Below, piece after piece: positions 22,621 through 32,129 of a DNA stretch of 41,386 nucleotides. The notes beneath the pieces are model-generated. The model was not told where the DNA came from and did not search any database. It saw only the letters and a program-made list of their open reading frames with translations. The stretch comes from Myxococcales bacterium (lineage in GTDB: Bacteria; Myxococcota_A; Polyangia; Polyangiales; Ga0077539): NCBI GenBank assembly GCA_030652255.1, contig JAUSAZ010000009.1, positions 1 to 41,386 of the forward strand, given 5' to 3'. The translations under genes and the position numbers were made by a program. Each line of letters opens with the position of its first letter. Position 1 is the stretch's first letter.

Positions 22621-23052
22621 ATGGAACCCATCGGGACATTCCTGCGGCGTGAGCGCGAAGATCGAGGGCTCTCCCTCGATGAGATCGCCGACGTCACCCG
22701 CATCCCGTCTCAGTCTCTCGCCCTCCTCGAAGAAGGGCGCTTCGAGTCGCTCCCGGGCGACCCCTTCGTCCGCGGCTTCCTCCGCGCCTACGCCCGCGCC
22801 CTCGGGGTGAAGACCGACGACGTCCTCGCGCGCTACTCCATCGAGGTGCGCCTCCGCGAGGTGCTCCCGCTGCCCCCGCGCATGCTCGACGACAGCGACG
22901 CCCGCGGCCGGCGCTTCGGCCTCGCCGTCGCCCTCGTGGTGTTCGCCGTGCTGGCCACCCTCGCGATGTCCTTCCTCCTCAAGCCCCGCACCCAGGACCG
23001 CCCGGAGCAGCTCTCCCGCCGCGCCGTCGTCACCGACCTCCGCGTGGTGTGA
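22621..23052 (+). CDS. RodZ-like HTH membrane protein (short)
   Basis: A 143-residue protein. An N-terminal Xre-like HTH of the RodZ class (IGTFLRREREDRGLSLDEIA, then TRIPSQSLALLEEGRFESLP and GDPFVRGFLRAYARALG) precedes a basic juxtamembrane stretch and a single TM helix (LAVALVVFAVLATLAMSFLL, about residues 101-120). RodZ links MreB to the cell-wall elongation machinery through this HTH. Normal RodZ has a large periplasmic domain, whereas only about 20 residues follow the TM here, so this is a truncated relative. Its TGA overlaps the GTG of recO by four bases (GTGA), so the two are co-translated. ATG 22621 is the start. A cytoskeletal role is inferred from the fold only. Confidence 0.8.
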   Translation: MEPIGTFLRREREDRGLSLDEIADVTRIPSQSLALLEEGRFESLPGDPFVRGFLRAYARALGVKTDDVLARYSIEVRLREVLPLPPRMLDDSDARGRRFGLAVALVVFAVLATLAMSFLLKPRTQDRPEQLSRRAVVTDLRVV

Positions 23053-23777
23053 CCGAGCACGCCGCTCGCGCCTTCGTCCTCGACCGTCGCCCCCACCGCG
23101 AACAAGACCTCCGCGTCACGCTCCTCACCGAGCACGGCGCCCGCGTCGACGCCGTCGCCCTCAACGCCCAGCGCTCCAAGCGCCGCTTCATGGGCGCCCT
23201 CACCCCGCTCGCCCTCTACCGGGTGCGGTACACCACCACCGCCCGCGCCACCCGCCTCGACGAGGCCCTCGTCGAGCAGGTCTGGCCCGCCCTCGCCCGC
23301 GGCCTTCGCTCGCAGACGGCAGCCCTCGCCGCCACCGGCATCGTGCGCGCCGTCGCCGAGCCCGCCCCCCACGACGGCGCCCTCTTCCTCCTGCTGGGCG
23401 AGCTCTACACCGCCGCCGCCGCCAGCGACGACCGCGACGCCCTCGCCGCCCGCCTCGTGCGCTTCGCCTTCGAGGTGCTCGACCACACCGGCCACGCCGT
23501 CGCCCTCGACCGCTGCGTGCGCTGCGACACCCCCGCCCCGGACGGCGCCCGCGTCACCGTCGACCCCCACCTCGGCGGCGTCGTCTGCCGCGGCTGCGGC
23601 GGCGGCCCCTTCGCCATGTCCGCCGCCGACCGGGCCGACCTCCGCGCCGTGCGCGCCGGCGACTACGCCCGCGGCCGCGCCGAGATGCTCCGATGGACCG
23701 CCCGCATCATCGAGGGCGTGTCCGTCGACGCCGCGGGCTCCATCGCCGGCGTCGTCGACCACTTCGACCCGCGGTAG
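23049..23777 (+). CDS. recO: DNA repair protein RecO
   Basis: A 242-residue RecF-pathway mediator that anneals ssDNA and loads RecA with RecR. It has an N-terminal OB fold (ARAFVLDRRPHREQDLRVTL, LTEHGARVDAVALNAQRSKR, with the basic block typical of RecO), a helical middle and a zinc-finger-like CVRCD...CRGCG (about residues 157-160 and 181-184). The start is GTG 23049, overlapping the stop of the RodZ-like gene. It converges on the amidase gene with only four bases between stops. Length and motif order are normal for RecO. Confidence 0.92.
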   Translation: MTEHAARAFVLDRRPHREQDLRVTLLTEHGARVDAVALNAQRSKRRFMGALTPLALYRVRYTTTARATRLDEALVEQVWPALARGLRSQTAALAATGIVRAVAEPAPHDGALFLLLGELYTAAAASDDRDALAARLVRFAFEVLDHTGHAVALDRCVRCDTPAPDGARVTVDPHLGGVVCRGCGGGPFAMSAADRADLRAVRAGDYARGRAEMLRWTARIIEGVSVDAAGSIAGVVDHFDPR

Positions 23778-23781
23778 CCGT

Positions 23782-25242
23782 TCAACTCCACTCCGCCGGC
23801 GGAACCCAGCCCCCGAGCGCCTCCTCCAGCGCCATGGCCACGGCGATGGGGACGTGGTCCTGCCCGCGCGCGCCGATGACCTGCACGCCCAGCGGCAGGG
23901 CCCGCGCGTCGAGCCCGAGCGGCACCTGCGTCACCGGCACCTCGAGCACGTTGAACACCCCCGTGAAGCCCGCGTCGGCGAAGCGCAGCAGCGCCGCGTG
24001 GTGCTTCGGCGCCACCCGCGGGTGCGACGGGAACAGCATCACGTCGTGCGCCCCCAGCAGCCCGTCGATGCGCGCGCGAAGGTGCTCGATGCGCGCGGTC
24101 ATCGTCAGCATCCGCGCCGACAGCAGCAGCGGCAGGTGCTCGGCCAGCGCCAGGCCCAGCGCCGGGACCGTGAAATCCGAGCGGCCCGCGAAGGCCATCG
24201 GCAGCTCGCGCAGCACCGCCCCGGTGCTCATCGGCGCCCCCTCGCCGCCCAGCAGCGCCGCGAAGCTCACCTTGTTGCGGACGTGCATCGCCGCGCTCCA
24301 CAGCTCGAAGGCGTCGGCCAGGCCGGGCACGGAGGTCTTCTCGATGCGCGCGCCCCGCCGCGCCAGGGCCCGCACCGCGGCCTCCTGGGCGTCGAGCAGC
24401 GCGGCCTCGATGGGGAAGCGCTGGAGGCTCTTGTCATCGCGGACGTCGTGCACCGTGATCGTCGAGAGGTCGACCGCGGCCGGGTCGCCCAGGTGCATCG
24501 CGCGGCACATCGGGTCGCCCACGTCGGGGCCCGCGAGCAGACGCACCATCGGCATCAGGTCGCGCGCGCTGCGGGTGAGCGGGCCGGTCGAGAGCATCAG
24601 CCCCGCGGAGCCCGTCGCCTGCGGAAACTGCCCGCTCGACGGCACCAGACCCCCCGAAGGCTTGTGCCCGAACACCCCGTTGAAGAAGGCCGGCATCCGG
24701 ATCGATCCGCCGATGTCCGACCCGAGGCCGAAGGGCGACGCGCCGCTGCCCACCATCGCCCCTTCGCCGCCAGAGCTGCCGCCGGAGGTGCGCCCGGCGT
24801 CGTAGGCGCTCGTCGTGCGGCCGTAGATGCGGTTGACCGACTCCATCCACATGCACAGCTCGGAGGTGTTGGTCACCCCGAGCACGATGGCCCCCGCCGC
24901 CCGCAGGCGCTGCACCGTCACCGCGTCGGCCGTCGCCCGCAGGCCGCGGCGCGAGACCAGCCCCGCGCTCCAGGGCATCCCCGTCACCGAGAAGGCCTCC
25001 TTGATGGTGCACGGCACGCCGTGGAGCAGCGGCAGGTCGTCGGGGCTCGCGGCCCGCCGGGCGTCGGCGGCGTCGGCCTCCGCGCGGGCGTCGTCGAAGC
25101 GGTCGCACACCATCGCGTTGAGCCGCGGGTTCACCCGGCGCACCCGGGCGATGTGCGACTCGACCACCTCGCGGCTGCTCACGCGGCCGGTGCGGATCAT
25201 CGTGGCCAGGTCGAGGGCGGAGCAGCGGTGTAGCTCGTTCAC
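23782..25242 (-). CDS. Amidase-signature hydrolase
   Basis: A 486-residue amidase of the AS family, which hydrolyses carboxamides by a Ser-cisSer-Lys triad. Lys is in CTIKEAF (about residue 75). The glycine/serine signature spans AGRTSGGSSGGEGAMVGSGA and FGLGSDIGGSIRMPAFFNGV, with both catalytic serines. The family is broad (fatty-acid amide, peptide amide or GatA-like), and substrate cannot be told. No gatB/gatC neighbours are present, so this is not the glutamyl-tRNA amidotransferase. The GTG at 25242 (NELHRCSALDLATMIRTG) aligns with the usual N terminus; the longer upstream frame would extend toward hisS. Transcribed divergently from hisS. Confidence 0.87.
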   Translation of the reverse strand: MNELHRCSALDLATMIRTGRVSSREVVESHIARVRRVNPRLNAMVCDRFDDARAEADAADARRAASPDDLPLLHGVPCTIKEAFSVTGMPWSAGLVSRRGLRATADAVTVQRLRAAGAIVLGVTNTSELCMWMESVNRIYGRTTSAYDAGRTSGGSSGGEGAMVGSGASPFGLGSDIGGSIRMPAFFNGVFGHKPSGGLVPSSGQFPQATGSAGLMLSTGPLTRSARDLMPMVRLLAGPDVGDPMCRAMHLGDPAAVDLSTITVHDVRDDKSLQRFPIEAALLDAQEAAVRALARRGARIEKTSVPGLADAFELWSAAMHVRNKVSFAALLGGEGAPMSTGAVLRELPMAFAGRSDFTVPALGLALAEHLPLLLSARMLTMTARIEHLRARIDGLLGAHDVMLFPSHPRVAPKHHAALLRFADAGFTGVFNVLEVPVTQVPLGLDARALPLGVQVIGARGQDHVPIAVAMALEEALGGWVPPAEWS

Positions 25243-25362
25243 GGTGGTGCCAGGCGAGCACGTTTCCGCGATGCGGCGCAGCGCGTCAAGCGCGGCCGTG
25301 ATTACCTGACGAGGTACTCCGCGCGGGCGCGCGGCGAATGCACCCGCGGCGCGTCGGACGCC

Positions 25363-25391
25363 TTGACCCCCTGCACAGAACCCGATTACAC
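25363..25391 (+). promoter_or_regulatory. Possible hisS promoter
   Basis: TTGACC (25363-25368), 17 bases, TTACAC (25386-25391), 15 bases before ATG 25407. The -35 is good, the -10 moderate. The leader would be very short. Confidence 0.35.
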
Positions 25392-25406
25392 CCCGCACCC
25401 GATTCC

Positions 25407-26711
<1,305 letters not shown>

Positions 26712-26717
26712 GGCCCC

Positions 26718-28376
26718 ATGCGAGCGCCCTCCTCCGCCGCGACCAGGGCCCTGTGCCTCGCCCTGGGCCTCAGCGCCTCCGCCGCCCTCGCGCAGACCGA
26801 GCCCGCTGCGACCGAGCCCGCTGCGACCGATCCCCCCGCGGCCGATCCCCCCGCGGCCGATCCCCCTGCGACGGAGCCCGCCGAGCCCGCGGCCGACCCG
26901 GACGCCGAGCCCGCGGCCACGACCCCGTCGGGTAGTACCCCGGCGCGCTCGGGTCCGTCGGTGCCTGCGCTCACCCCGGAGGCGCAGGCCACCCTCGGCG
27001 TCGCCCCGGGCGCGGTGCCCTCGTACCCCGACCCCGACCGGCTGGTGCACCGCACCCTGGTGCCGCCCTTCCTCCTCCTGGAGCGCGGGGCCAACCGCCG
27101 CACGACGGTGGTGTTCCCGTTCTTCTTCCGCGAGCGCCGCGGTCAGGACGTCTCGCTGCTCATCCCGCCGTACTACCAGTACCGCTCGGCGACGGCGCGC
27201 ACCGACGTGGTCTTCCCGCTCTACTTCCGATGGCGGGGCCTGCTCGACGACGGCGGGCGCTTCTCCACCGACATCATTCCCCCGGTGTACGCCCACAGCT
27301 GGGAGGGCCCCGCGCGCGCCCACGGCTCGGCCTTCGGCGTCGCGCCCCTCTTCTTCTACGGCGACTCCTTCGACCGCACCGGCGCCCTCGCCCGCGAGCA
27401 CCTGGTCATCCCCCCGCTGCTCACCTTCCACACCTGGCGGCCCGAGCACGCGCTCACCGTCGCCGGGCCGTTCTTCTACGACCGCCTGCGCGCAGACACC
27501 GACTGGGGCCTCGCGCCGCTCTTCTTCGCGGGCAACGACCTCAGCGGCAACTACCTGCTCATCCCGCCGCTGCTCACCTACCACACCGAAAACCGGCTCG
27601 AGGGCACCAACCTCACCGTCGTCGGGCCCTTCTGGACCCGCAACTCCGCCGACAGCACGTCCTTCAACCTCGCGCCGGTGTTCTTCCACCGCCACGACCG
27701 CACGACGTCGCGCACGACGCTCTTCCCCCTCTTCCACACCTACTCGGGGCCCGACGAGCGCACCGTCGTCTCGCCGCTGGTCTACTACCACCGCGAGGCG
27801 CAGGCCTCGACGCTCATCACCCCGCTCTACCAGCGCCACCGCGGCACCACCAACTGGGACGCCGTGCTGCCCTTCTTCTACTCGTCGCGCGAGCCGCGGA
27901 CGGGCGCGCACACCGAGGCCTTCTTCCCGCTCTTCTATCACCGCCGCACCGACGCCTCGAACACCTGGTGGCTGCTCCCCACGATCCACAGCCACAGCGA
28001 GCCCGGGAGCTCGTACCTCAACATCTACCCGCTGGTGTTCACCGGGCGCTCGGGGCCGCGGCGCCACACGGTCTTCGCGCCGCTCTTCTTCGACTTCGCC
28101 AACAGCGAGACCGGCACCCGCTCGACCATGGTCACGCCCCTCTTCTGGCGCTTCAGCACGCCAGAGTCGGTGCACATGCTCGCGGGCAACTTCCTGTGGA
28201 TCTCCTCGCAGCGGCAGGGCGTGCGCTCGTACGAGTGGCACCTGCTGCCCATCTTCTCGTACGCGCGGCCCCGCCCCGAGGACGTCTCCTGGAACGTCCT
28301 CTTCGGCCTCGTGGGCTACCGGCGCCAGGGGACGCACAGCCAGCTCCGGCTGCTGTACATCCCCATCAACCTGTAG
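26718..28376 (+). CDS. Exported repetitive beta-strand protein (FPLFY-type repeats)
   Basis: 552 residues with a signal peptide (ending ALAQ), then an Ala/Pro/Asp/Glu-rich linker built from EPAATDPPAA-like units (about residues 27-75). A repeat domain covers the remaining 440 residues. Units of about 20-30 residues alternate VVFPFFFRERR, SLLIPPYYQYRS, VVFPLYFRWRG, VAPLFFYG, LVIPPLLTFHT, VAGPFFYDRL, LAPLFFAGND, LLIPPLLTYHT, VVGPFWTRN and LFPLFHTYSG, each an aromatic strand with Pro at its start and a charged turn. I do not recognise a named family with a known function. A beta-barrel or beta-solenoid at the outer membrane fits the alternation and aromatic girdles. It begins 6 bases after hisS and converges on the scramblase-like gene. 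ATG 26718 is the start. Confidence 0.75.
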   Translation: MRAPSSAATRALCLALGLSASAALAQTEPAATEPAATDPPAADPPAADPPATEPAEPAADPDAEPAATTPSGSTPARSGPSVPALTPEAQATLGVAPGAVPSYPDPDRLVHRTLVPPFLLLERGANRRTTVVFPFFFRERRGQDVSLLIPPYYQYRSATARTDVVFPLYFRWRGLLDDGGRFSTDIIPPVYAHSWEGPARAHGSAFGVAPLFFYGDSFDRTGALAREHLVIPPLLTFHTWRPEHALTVAGPFFYDRLRADTDWGLAPLFFAGNDLSGNYLLIPPLLTYHTENRLEGTNLTVVGPFWTRNSADSTSFNLAPVFFHRHDRTTSRTTLFPLFHTYSGPDERTVVSPLVYYHREAQASTLITPLYQRHRGTTNWDAVLPFFYSSREPRTGAHTEAFFPLFYHRRTDASNTWWLLPTIHSHSEPGSSYLNIYPLVFTGRSGPRRHTVFAPLFFDFANSETGTRSTMVTPLFWRFSTPESVHMLAGNFLWISSQRQGVRSYEWHLLPIFSYARPRPEDVSWNVLFGLVGYRRQGTHSQLRLLYIPINL

Positions 28377-28387
28377 AGGGTTTCGCG

Positions 28388-29056
28388 TCAGCCGTTCTTG
28401 GCGCGCTCGAAGTGCACCACGTCGATGAGCACCGCGGCGGCGAGGGCGAGCGCCTTCCACCGCGGGTCGACGTCGGCCTCGAACTCCACCTCGAAGTTGT
28501 CGGCGTCCGAGAAGGCCTCCTTCAACAGACCCGACCACTTCTTCTTGATGTGACCGATCACCCGGCCGCCCACGGTGAGCTCGAAGGTCCAGGGCTTGAA
28601 GAAGGGCCCGACGATCTCGCCCAGGGTCGCGCCCTGCGCGTCGCGCACCGTGTAGCGCCGCTGGAACCACGCCCACTGCGCCTCCAGCGAGGCCACCGGC
28701 TGGTCGCCGCCGTCGTGCACGTCCATGAAGGGGAAGAACCACCGCCAGCGCCGGTGCAGCCGCATCGCCAGCGAGTCGCGGCGCATGTCCGTCACGTAGG
28801 CCGTGAAGGGCCGCGCCGTCCCCAGGAACAAACGCTTCAACAGGGTGCCGAAGCCTTCGCCCTGCTCCTCCACCTCGAAGGCCGCGCCCATGCGGTTGCC
28901 CAGCACCACGTAGCGGTTCTTCGCCTCGAAGGCGAAGATCATCTCCCACCAGTTCTTGCGCTGCTTCACCGTCAGCGTCTGGAGGTCGGTGAAGCGCTGC
29001 CCCACCACCGCGAGCCCGTTCTCCGGCGCCCGATACGCGAACCCTGCCTGTTGCAT
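28388..29056 (-). CDS. Phospholipid scramblase-related (LURP-one-like) protein
   Basis: 222 residues resembling scramblase-family/tubby-like beta-barrel proteins: NRYVVLGNRMGAAFEVEEQ, ARPFTAYVTDMR, RWRWFFPFMDVHD, RYTVRDAQGATLGEIVGPFF, KPWTFELTVGGRVIGHIKKK and the hallmark FSDADNFEVEFE. It ends with a hydrophobic helix (ALALAAAVLIDVVHFE) burying in the barrel or the membrane. Eukaryotic relatives move lipids or bind phosphoinositides; the bacterial ones are uncharacterised. ATG 29056 has GGAGG at good spacing; a GTG at 29059 is alternative. It is the last gene of a minus-strand operon after the polytopic membrane protein (13-base gap) and the transglutaminase-like protein. Confidence 0.8.
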   Translation of the reverse strand: MQQAGFAYRAPENGLAVVGQRFTDLQTLTVKQRKNWWEMIFAFEAKNRYVVLGNRMGAAFEVEEQGEGFGTLLKRLFLGTARPFTAYVTDMRRDSLAMRLHRRWRWFFPFMDVHDGGDQPVASLEAQWAWFQRRYTVRDAQGATLGEIVGPFFKPWTFELTVGGRVIGHIKKKWSGLLKEAFSDADNFEVEFEADVDPRWKALALAAAVLIDVVHFERAKNG

Positions 29057-29069
29057 CACTCGACCTCCG

Positions 29070-30188
29070 TCATCCCACCAGCGAGACCAGCCATACGGCT
29101 AGCGGCGCCACCGCCATCAGCCCCACCGCCGCCACCGTGAGGTGCGCCATCGCGCGGACGCAGCGCACCGACTCCTCCAGCGCCGCCCGCGTGCCCGGCA
29201 CCAGCCACCCGTCCGCGGGCGCGCCGTCGCCGCGGAACACCGCCCCCGCAGCCTCCGCCGTCGGCATCACCACCACGGGGCCCGCATACCCGCGGAAGTA
29301 CTCCGACGCCGGCCGGTCGCCCGAGCCGTCGGCGAACACGATGCGCAGCTCGGGGGTGACCGTCGCGTCGCGCCACCGGTCGGGATGGTCCCAGATGGCG
29401 AGGCGCCTCTGGGCGACGAGGGCAAGCACCGCGGCGAGGCCGCTGAGGGCGCCGGTCCAGAGCAGTCCCCGCCACACGGTGGAGGCGCCGTGCACGGAGT
29501 ACAGGCCGAGCTGCGACGCGCCCCACGCGACACCGGCGACCAGGGACAGCGCCGCGACGGTGCCCGCCCACGCGAGCACCGCGGGCCGGGTGCGCACGGT
29601 ACCGAGGCCGACGAGGTAACGGGAGAGGAGACCGAAGACGATGAGCGCGGGGACGAAGGCCACGAGGCCGGTCATGGTCCCGGCCAGGACGCTCGATGTG
29701 TGCCCGCTGGTTTCCATCCACCCGACCGCGTCGTAAAGCCAGTCGCGCGGTCCGACGAAACCCGGCTCGTAGAGCGATCCGCCTGCCGCGAAGAAGACGT
29801 CGTCGGCGGTGCAGGCGATGTGGACGAGCATGCGCCCGAAGCCGACGAGCAGCGCGAGCAGCAGCGATGCCCGGGCGACCAGCAGCCCCACCGGGCGGGA
29901 GCGGCGCAGGCCTGCGATCGACACGCCGCCGAGCGCCCCCTCCGCGGCCTTCAGGAAGAGCGCGCCGAAGAACGCCCCCACCCCACCCCCTCCAACCGCG
30001 AACGCGACGGCCCCGACCATGGGCGATCGGGCGATCCCGAAGACGTAGCCCACACCGCTCAACAGGAAATACGTCCCGATCAGCAGCCCGAAGACGCCCA
30101 GCGCCCAGCCCCCGCTGCCCCGCTGCGTCGGCAGGTTGCCCGGGTGCGGGAGCCACCGGCCCCACACGCTCTCCTTCGATGGGTTCAT
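29070..30188 (-). CDS. Polytopic membrane protein, uncharacterised
   Basis: 372 residues with about eight hydrophobic segments: LGVFGLLIGTYFLLSGVGYV, VGAVAFAVGGGGVGAFFGAL, LLVARASLLLALLVGFGRML, VLAGTMTGLVAFVPALIVFG, VLAWAGTVAALSLVAGVAWG, GLLWTGALSGLAAVLALVAQ and a C-terminal AVGLMAVAPLAVWLVSL. A soluble loop of about 90 residues (LRIVFADGSGDRPASEYFRG, VVVMPTAEAAGAVF) lies before the last helix. No transporter or enzyme motif is recognised. ATG 30188 is one base after the stop of the transglutaminase gene (TGACATG), with GAGGAG upstream, so translation is coupled. The operon context suggests that it acts with the other two envelope proteins. Confidence 0.72.
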   Translation of the reverse strand: MNPSKESVWGRWLPHPGNLPTQRGSGGWALGVFGLLIGTYFLLSGVGYVFGIARSPMVGAVAFAVGGGGVGAFFGALFLKAAEGALGGVSIAGLRRSRPVGLLVARASLLLALLVGFGRMLVHIACTADDVFFAAGGSLYEPGFVGPRDWLYDAVGWMETSGHTSSVLAGTMTGLVAFVPALIVFGLLSRYLVGLGTVRTRPAVLAWAGTVAALSLVAGVAWGASQLGLYSVHGASTVWRGLLWTGALSGLAAVLALVAQRRLAIWDHPDRWRDATVTPELRIVFADGSGDRPASEYFRGYAGPVVVMPTAEAAGAVFRGDGAPADGWLVPGTRAALEESVRCVRAMAHLTVAAVGLMAVAPLAVWLVSLVG

Positions 30189-30189
30189 G

Positions 30190-32034
30190 TCACTCGCTCC
30201 TCGCGGGCATCCTACGCGTGTCGCCGGGCGTCCTCGCCCGCAGCTCGTACGGGCCCCAGCCCAGCTCCACCGGCAGCAGCACCCGCGCGCTGAAGCGGCC
30301 GTCGTCGCCCGTCACCGCGGTGCCCAGCGAGGTCGTCGCGTCGGCCCCGCGGTCGACCCGCACCGCACGCCCGTTGCGCCACAGCTCGAAGGTCACCGGG
30401 AGGCTCGCCGCGGCCGCGCCGGTCTCGTCCTGCGCCTCGCCGCTCACCTCCACCAGCGTGCCGCGCACGAAGGCCGTCACCGCCGCCCCGTCGGCCGCGC
30501 GCACGTCCGTCACCCGCAGCGTGGTCTCCACCCGCGGCCCGTCGGGATCGTCGCTCGCCGGGTCTTCCCGCCGCCGCTCCGGCGCCGGAGCCGCCGCCGC
30601 GGTCGCCTCGCCACTCCCAGAACCACCCCCCGGGCCACCCCCCGGGCCATTGCCCGGCGCGTTTCCCGGTGCGTTGCCCGGTGCGTTGCTCGGTGCATTG
30701 CCCGACGACGTCGCGCTCTCGGGCCCGCTCTCCGTCGGTGCAGCGCTCGCCATCGCGGCCGGCGACGCCCCCGGCTCCGGACCGGGCTCCTGGCCCGGGG
30801 CGCCCGGCGACGGCGCGGGCGTGGGGTGCTGGTTGGCGCGCGTCGGCGACGGGGTCGACGAATACAGCTCCCCGTAACCGGGCGGCCGGGGCAGCGGGTC
30901 GGGGTTGGCCGGGACGAAGGCCTCGCGCGCGGACGCCGCCTCGGTGCGCAGCGGGACGTCCCACCCGCCGAGGTCGACGCGCGACCACCCCTGGCCGGGG
31001 ATGGCCACCTCCGCCCAGGCGTGCGCCTCGTTGCTCACGAAGCGCGCGTTGACCCCCACCCCGTGCATCGTCAGCACGAAGGCGTACGCCCGGTGCCGGC
31101 ACGCCCCGACGCCGCCCAGCGCCAGCGCCCGGTAGAGCTCGCCCTCGAGGTCGCCCGGCAGCTCGCCGTCGCGGAAGCCCCGGAAGTACCCGGCGAGCCC
31201 GCCGACGCCCGCGGCCAGCGAGGCGCCCGGTGACACCCCCGCGTGGCGCAGCACCTCGCCCACCCCCGCGCGAAGGAAGTCCGGCACCAGCGGCGCCGCC
31301 ATGCCGCGGTGCGCCGACTCCGCGGAGAGCGCCCCATCGGGCATACCCGTCATGGTAAAAGCGCGCTGCGGCGCCTCGACGACGTAGGCGAGGCGCACCC
31401 GGCGCACCTCGGTCACCGGCGCGCGCACGAACACGTTGCCCGCGGAGTCTTCGAAGAACCCGACGGGGGTCTCCGGGACGGTGCGGTAGGACACCACGCG
31501 CTGCTCGGCGGCCACCGAGGGGATGGGCGTGGGCGACTGCGGTGACAGCTCGATGAACACGTCGCCGGTGAAGCGCGCGGCGGGCGCACCGCCCCAGCGC
31601 GGAGGGGCGTCGACGGCCACCGGGTGCAGCGAGGGGTCGCGCACCACGAGGCGGCCGCGCTCGTCGACGGCGTCGAAGGCGTGGGTGCGCTTGAAGGGCG
31701 AGATGGAGGGGTTGAACACCTCGTGATAACGGAGCTCGGTGCCGGGGGGAGAGCGGGTGTCGCGGTCGAGCTCGCGGGCCGAGGCCGACCAGTTCTCCCG
31801 CGGGCGGATGATCTCCTCGCCCGGGCGCTGCGCCTCGTCGAAGCGCCCGGGGCCCGCCGTCGCGGCGAGCTCGGCGGCCGAGCGGGGCGGCGTGAGCGCT
31901 TCGCCGGGCATGGCGCCGAGCCCCAGGTCACCGGGGATCTCCCGGTGCAGCCGCCGCCCCGGGGACTGCGCCGACCCGGGCACCGCCAGGGCCATCACCC
32001 ACCACGCCGCCCAGGTTGCTGCCGCTCTTCGCAT
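30190..32034 (-). CDS. Exported transglutaminase-like protein with C-terminal beta domain
   Basis: 614 residues with an N-terminal signal peptide (ending GSAQ). A beta-rich N domain (residues about 100-240) precedes a transglutaminase-like core, with Cys312 in GACRHRAYAFVL, His338 in EAHAWAEV and Asp354 in RVDLGGW, in the right order and spacing for the papain-like triad. After a low-complexity linker (APGNAPGNAPGNGPGG, about residues 430-510) comes an Ig-like/carboxypeptidase-regulatory-like beta domain (VTFELWRNGRAV, DDGRFSARVLLP). Proteins of this type are proteases or crosslinkers acting in the periplasm or on the cell surface. ATG 32034 fits the signal peptide. It is first in an operon with the membrane protein and scramblase-like genes, divergent from rseP. 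Confidence 0.82.
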   Translation of the reverse strand: MRRAAATWAAWWVMALAVPGSAQSPGRRLHREIPGDLGLGAMPGEALTPPRSAAELAATAGPGRFDEAQRPGEEIIRPRENWSASARELDRDTRSPPGTELRYHEVFNPSISPFKRTHAFDAVDERGRLVVRDPSLHPVAVDAPPRWGGAPAARFTGDVFIELSPQSPTPIPSVAAEQRVVSYRTVPETPVGFFEDSAGNVFVRAPVTEVRRVRLAYVVEAPQRAFTMTGMPDGALSAESAHRGMAAPLVPDFLRAGVGEVLRHAGVSPGASLAAGVGGLAGYFRGFRDGELPGDLEGELYRALALGGVGACRHRAYAFVLTMHGVGVNARFVSNEAHAWAEVAIPGQGWSRVDLGGWDVPLRTEAASAREAFVPANPDPLPRPPGYGELYSSTPSPTRANQHPTPAPSPGAPGQEPGPEPGASPAAMASAAPTESGPESATSSGNAPSNAPGNAPGNAPGNGPGGGPGGGSGSGEATAAAAPAPERRREDPASDDPDGPRVETTLRVTDVRAADGAAVTAFVRGTLVEVSGEAQDETGAAAASLPVTFELWRNGRAVRVDRGADATTSLGTAVTGDDGRFSARVLLPVELGWGPYELRARTPGDTRRMPARSE

Positions 32035-32129
32035 CGGGTGTCGAACCGACACCACCATTGCCCGGTCGGTTCCGCCCCGCAAGCGCGGACGCCATGATCG
32101 CGTTAGAGTCGCCACCCAACAGCCCACCG

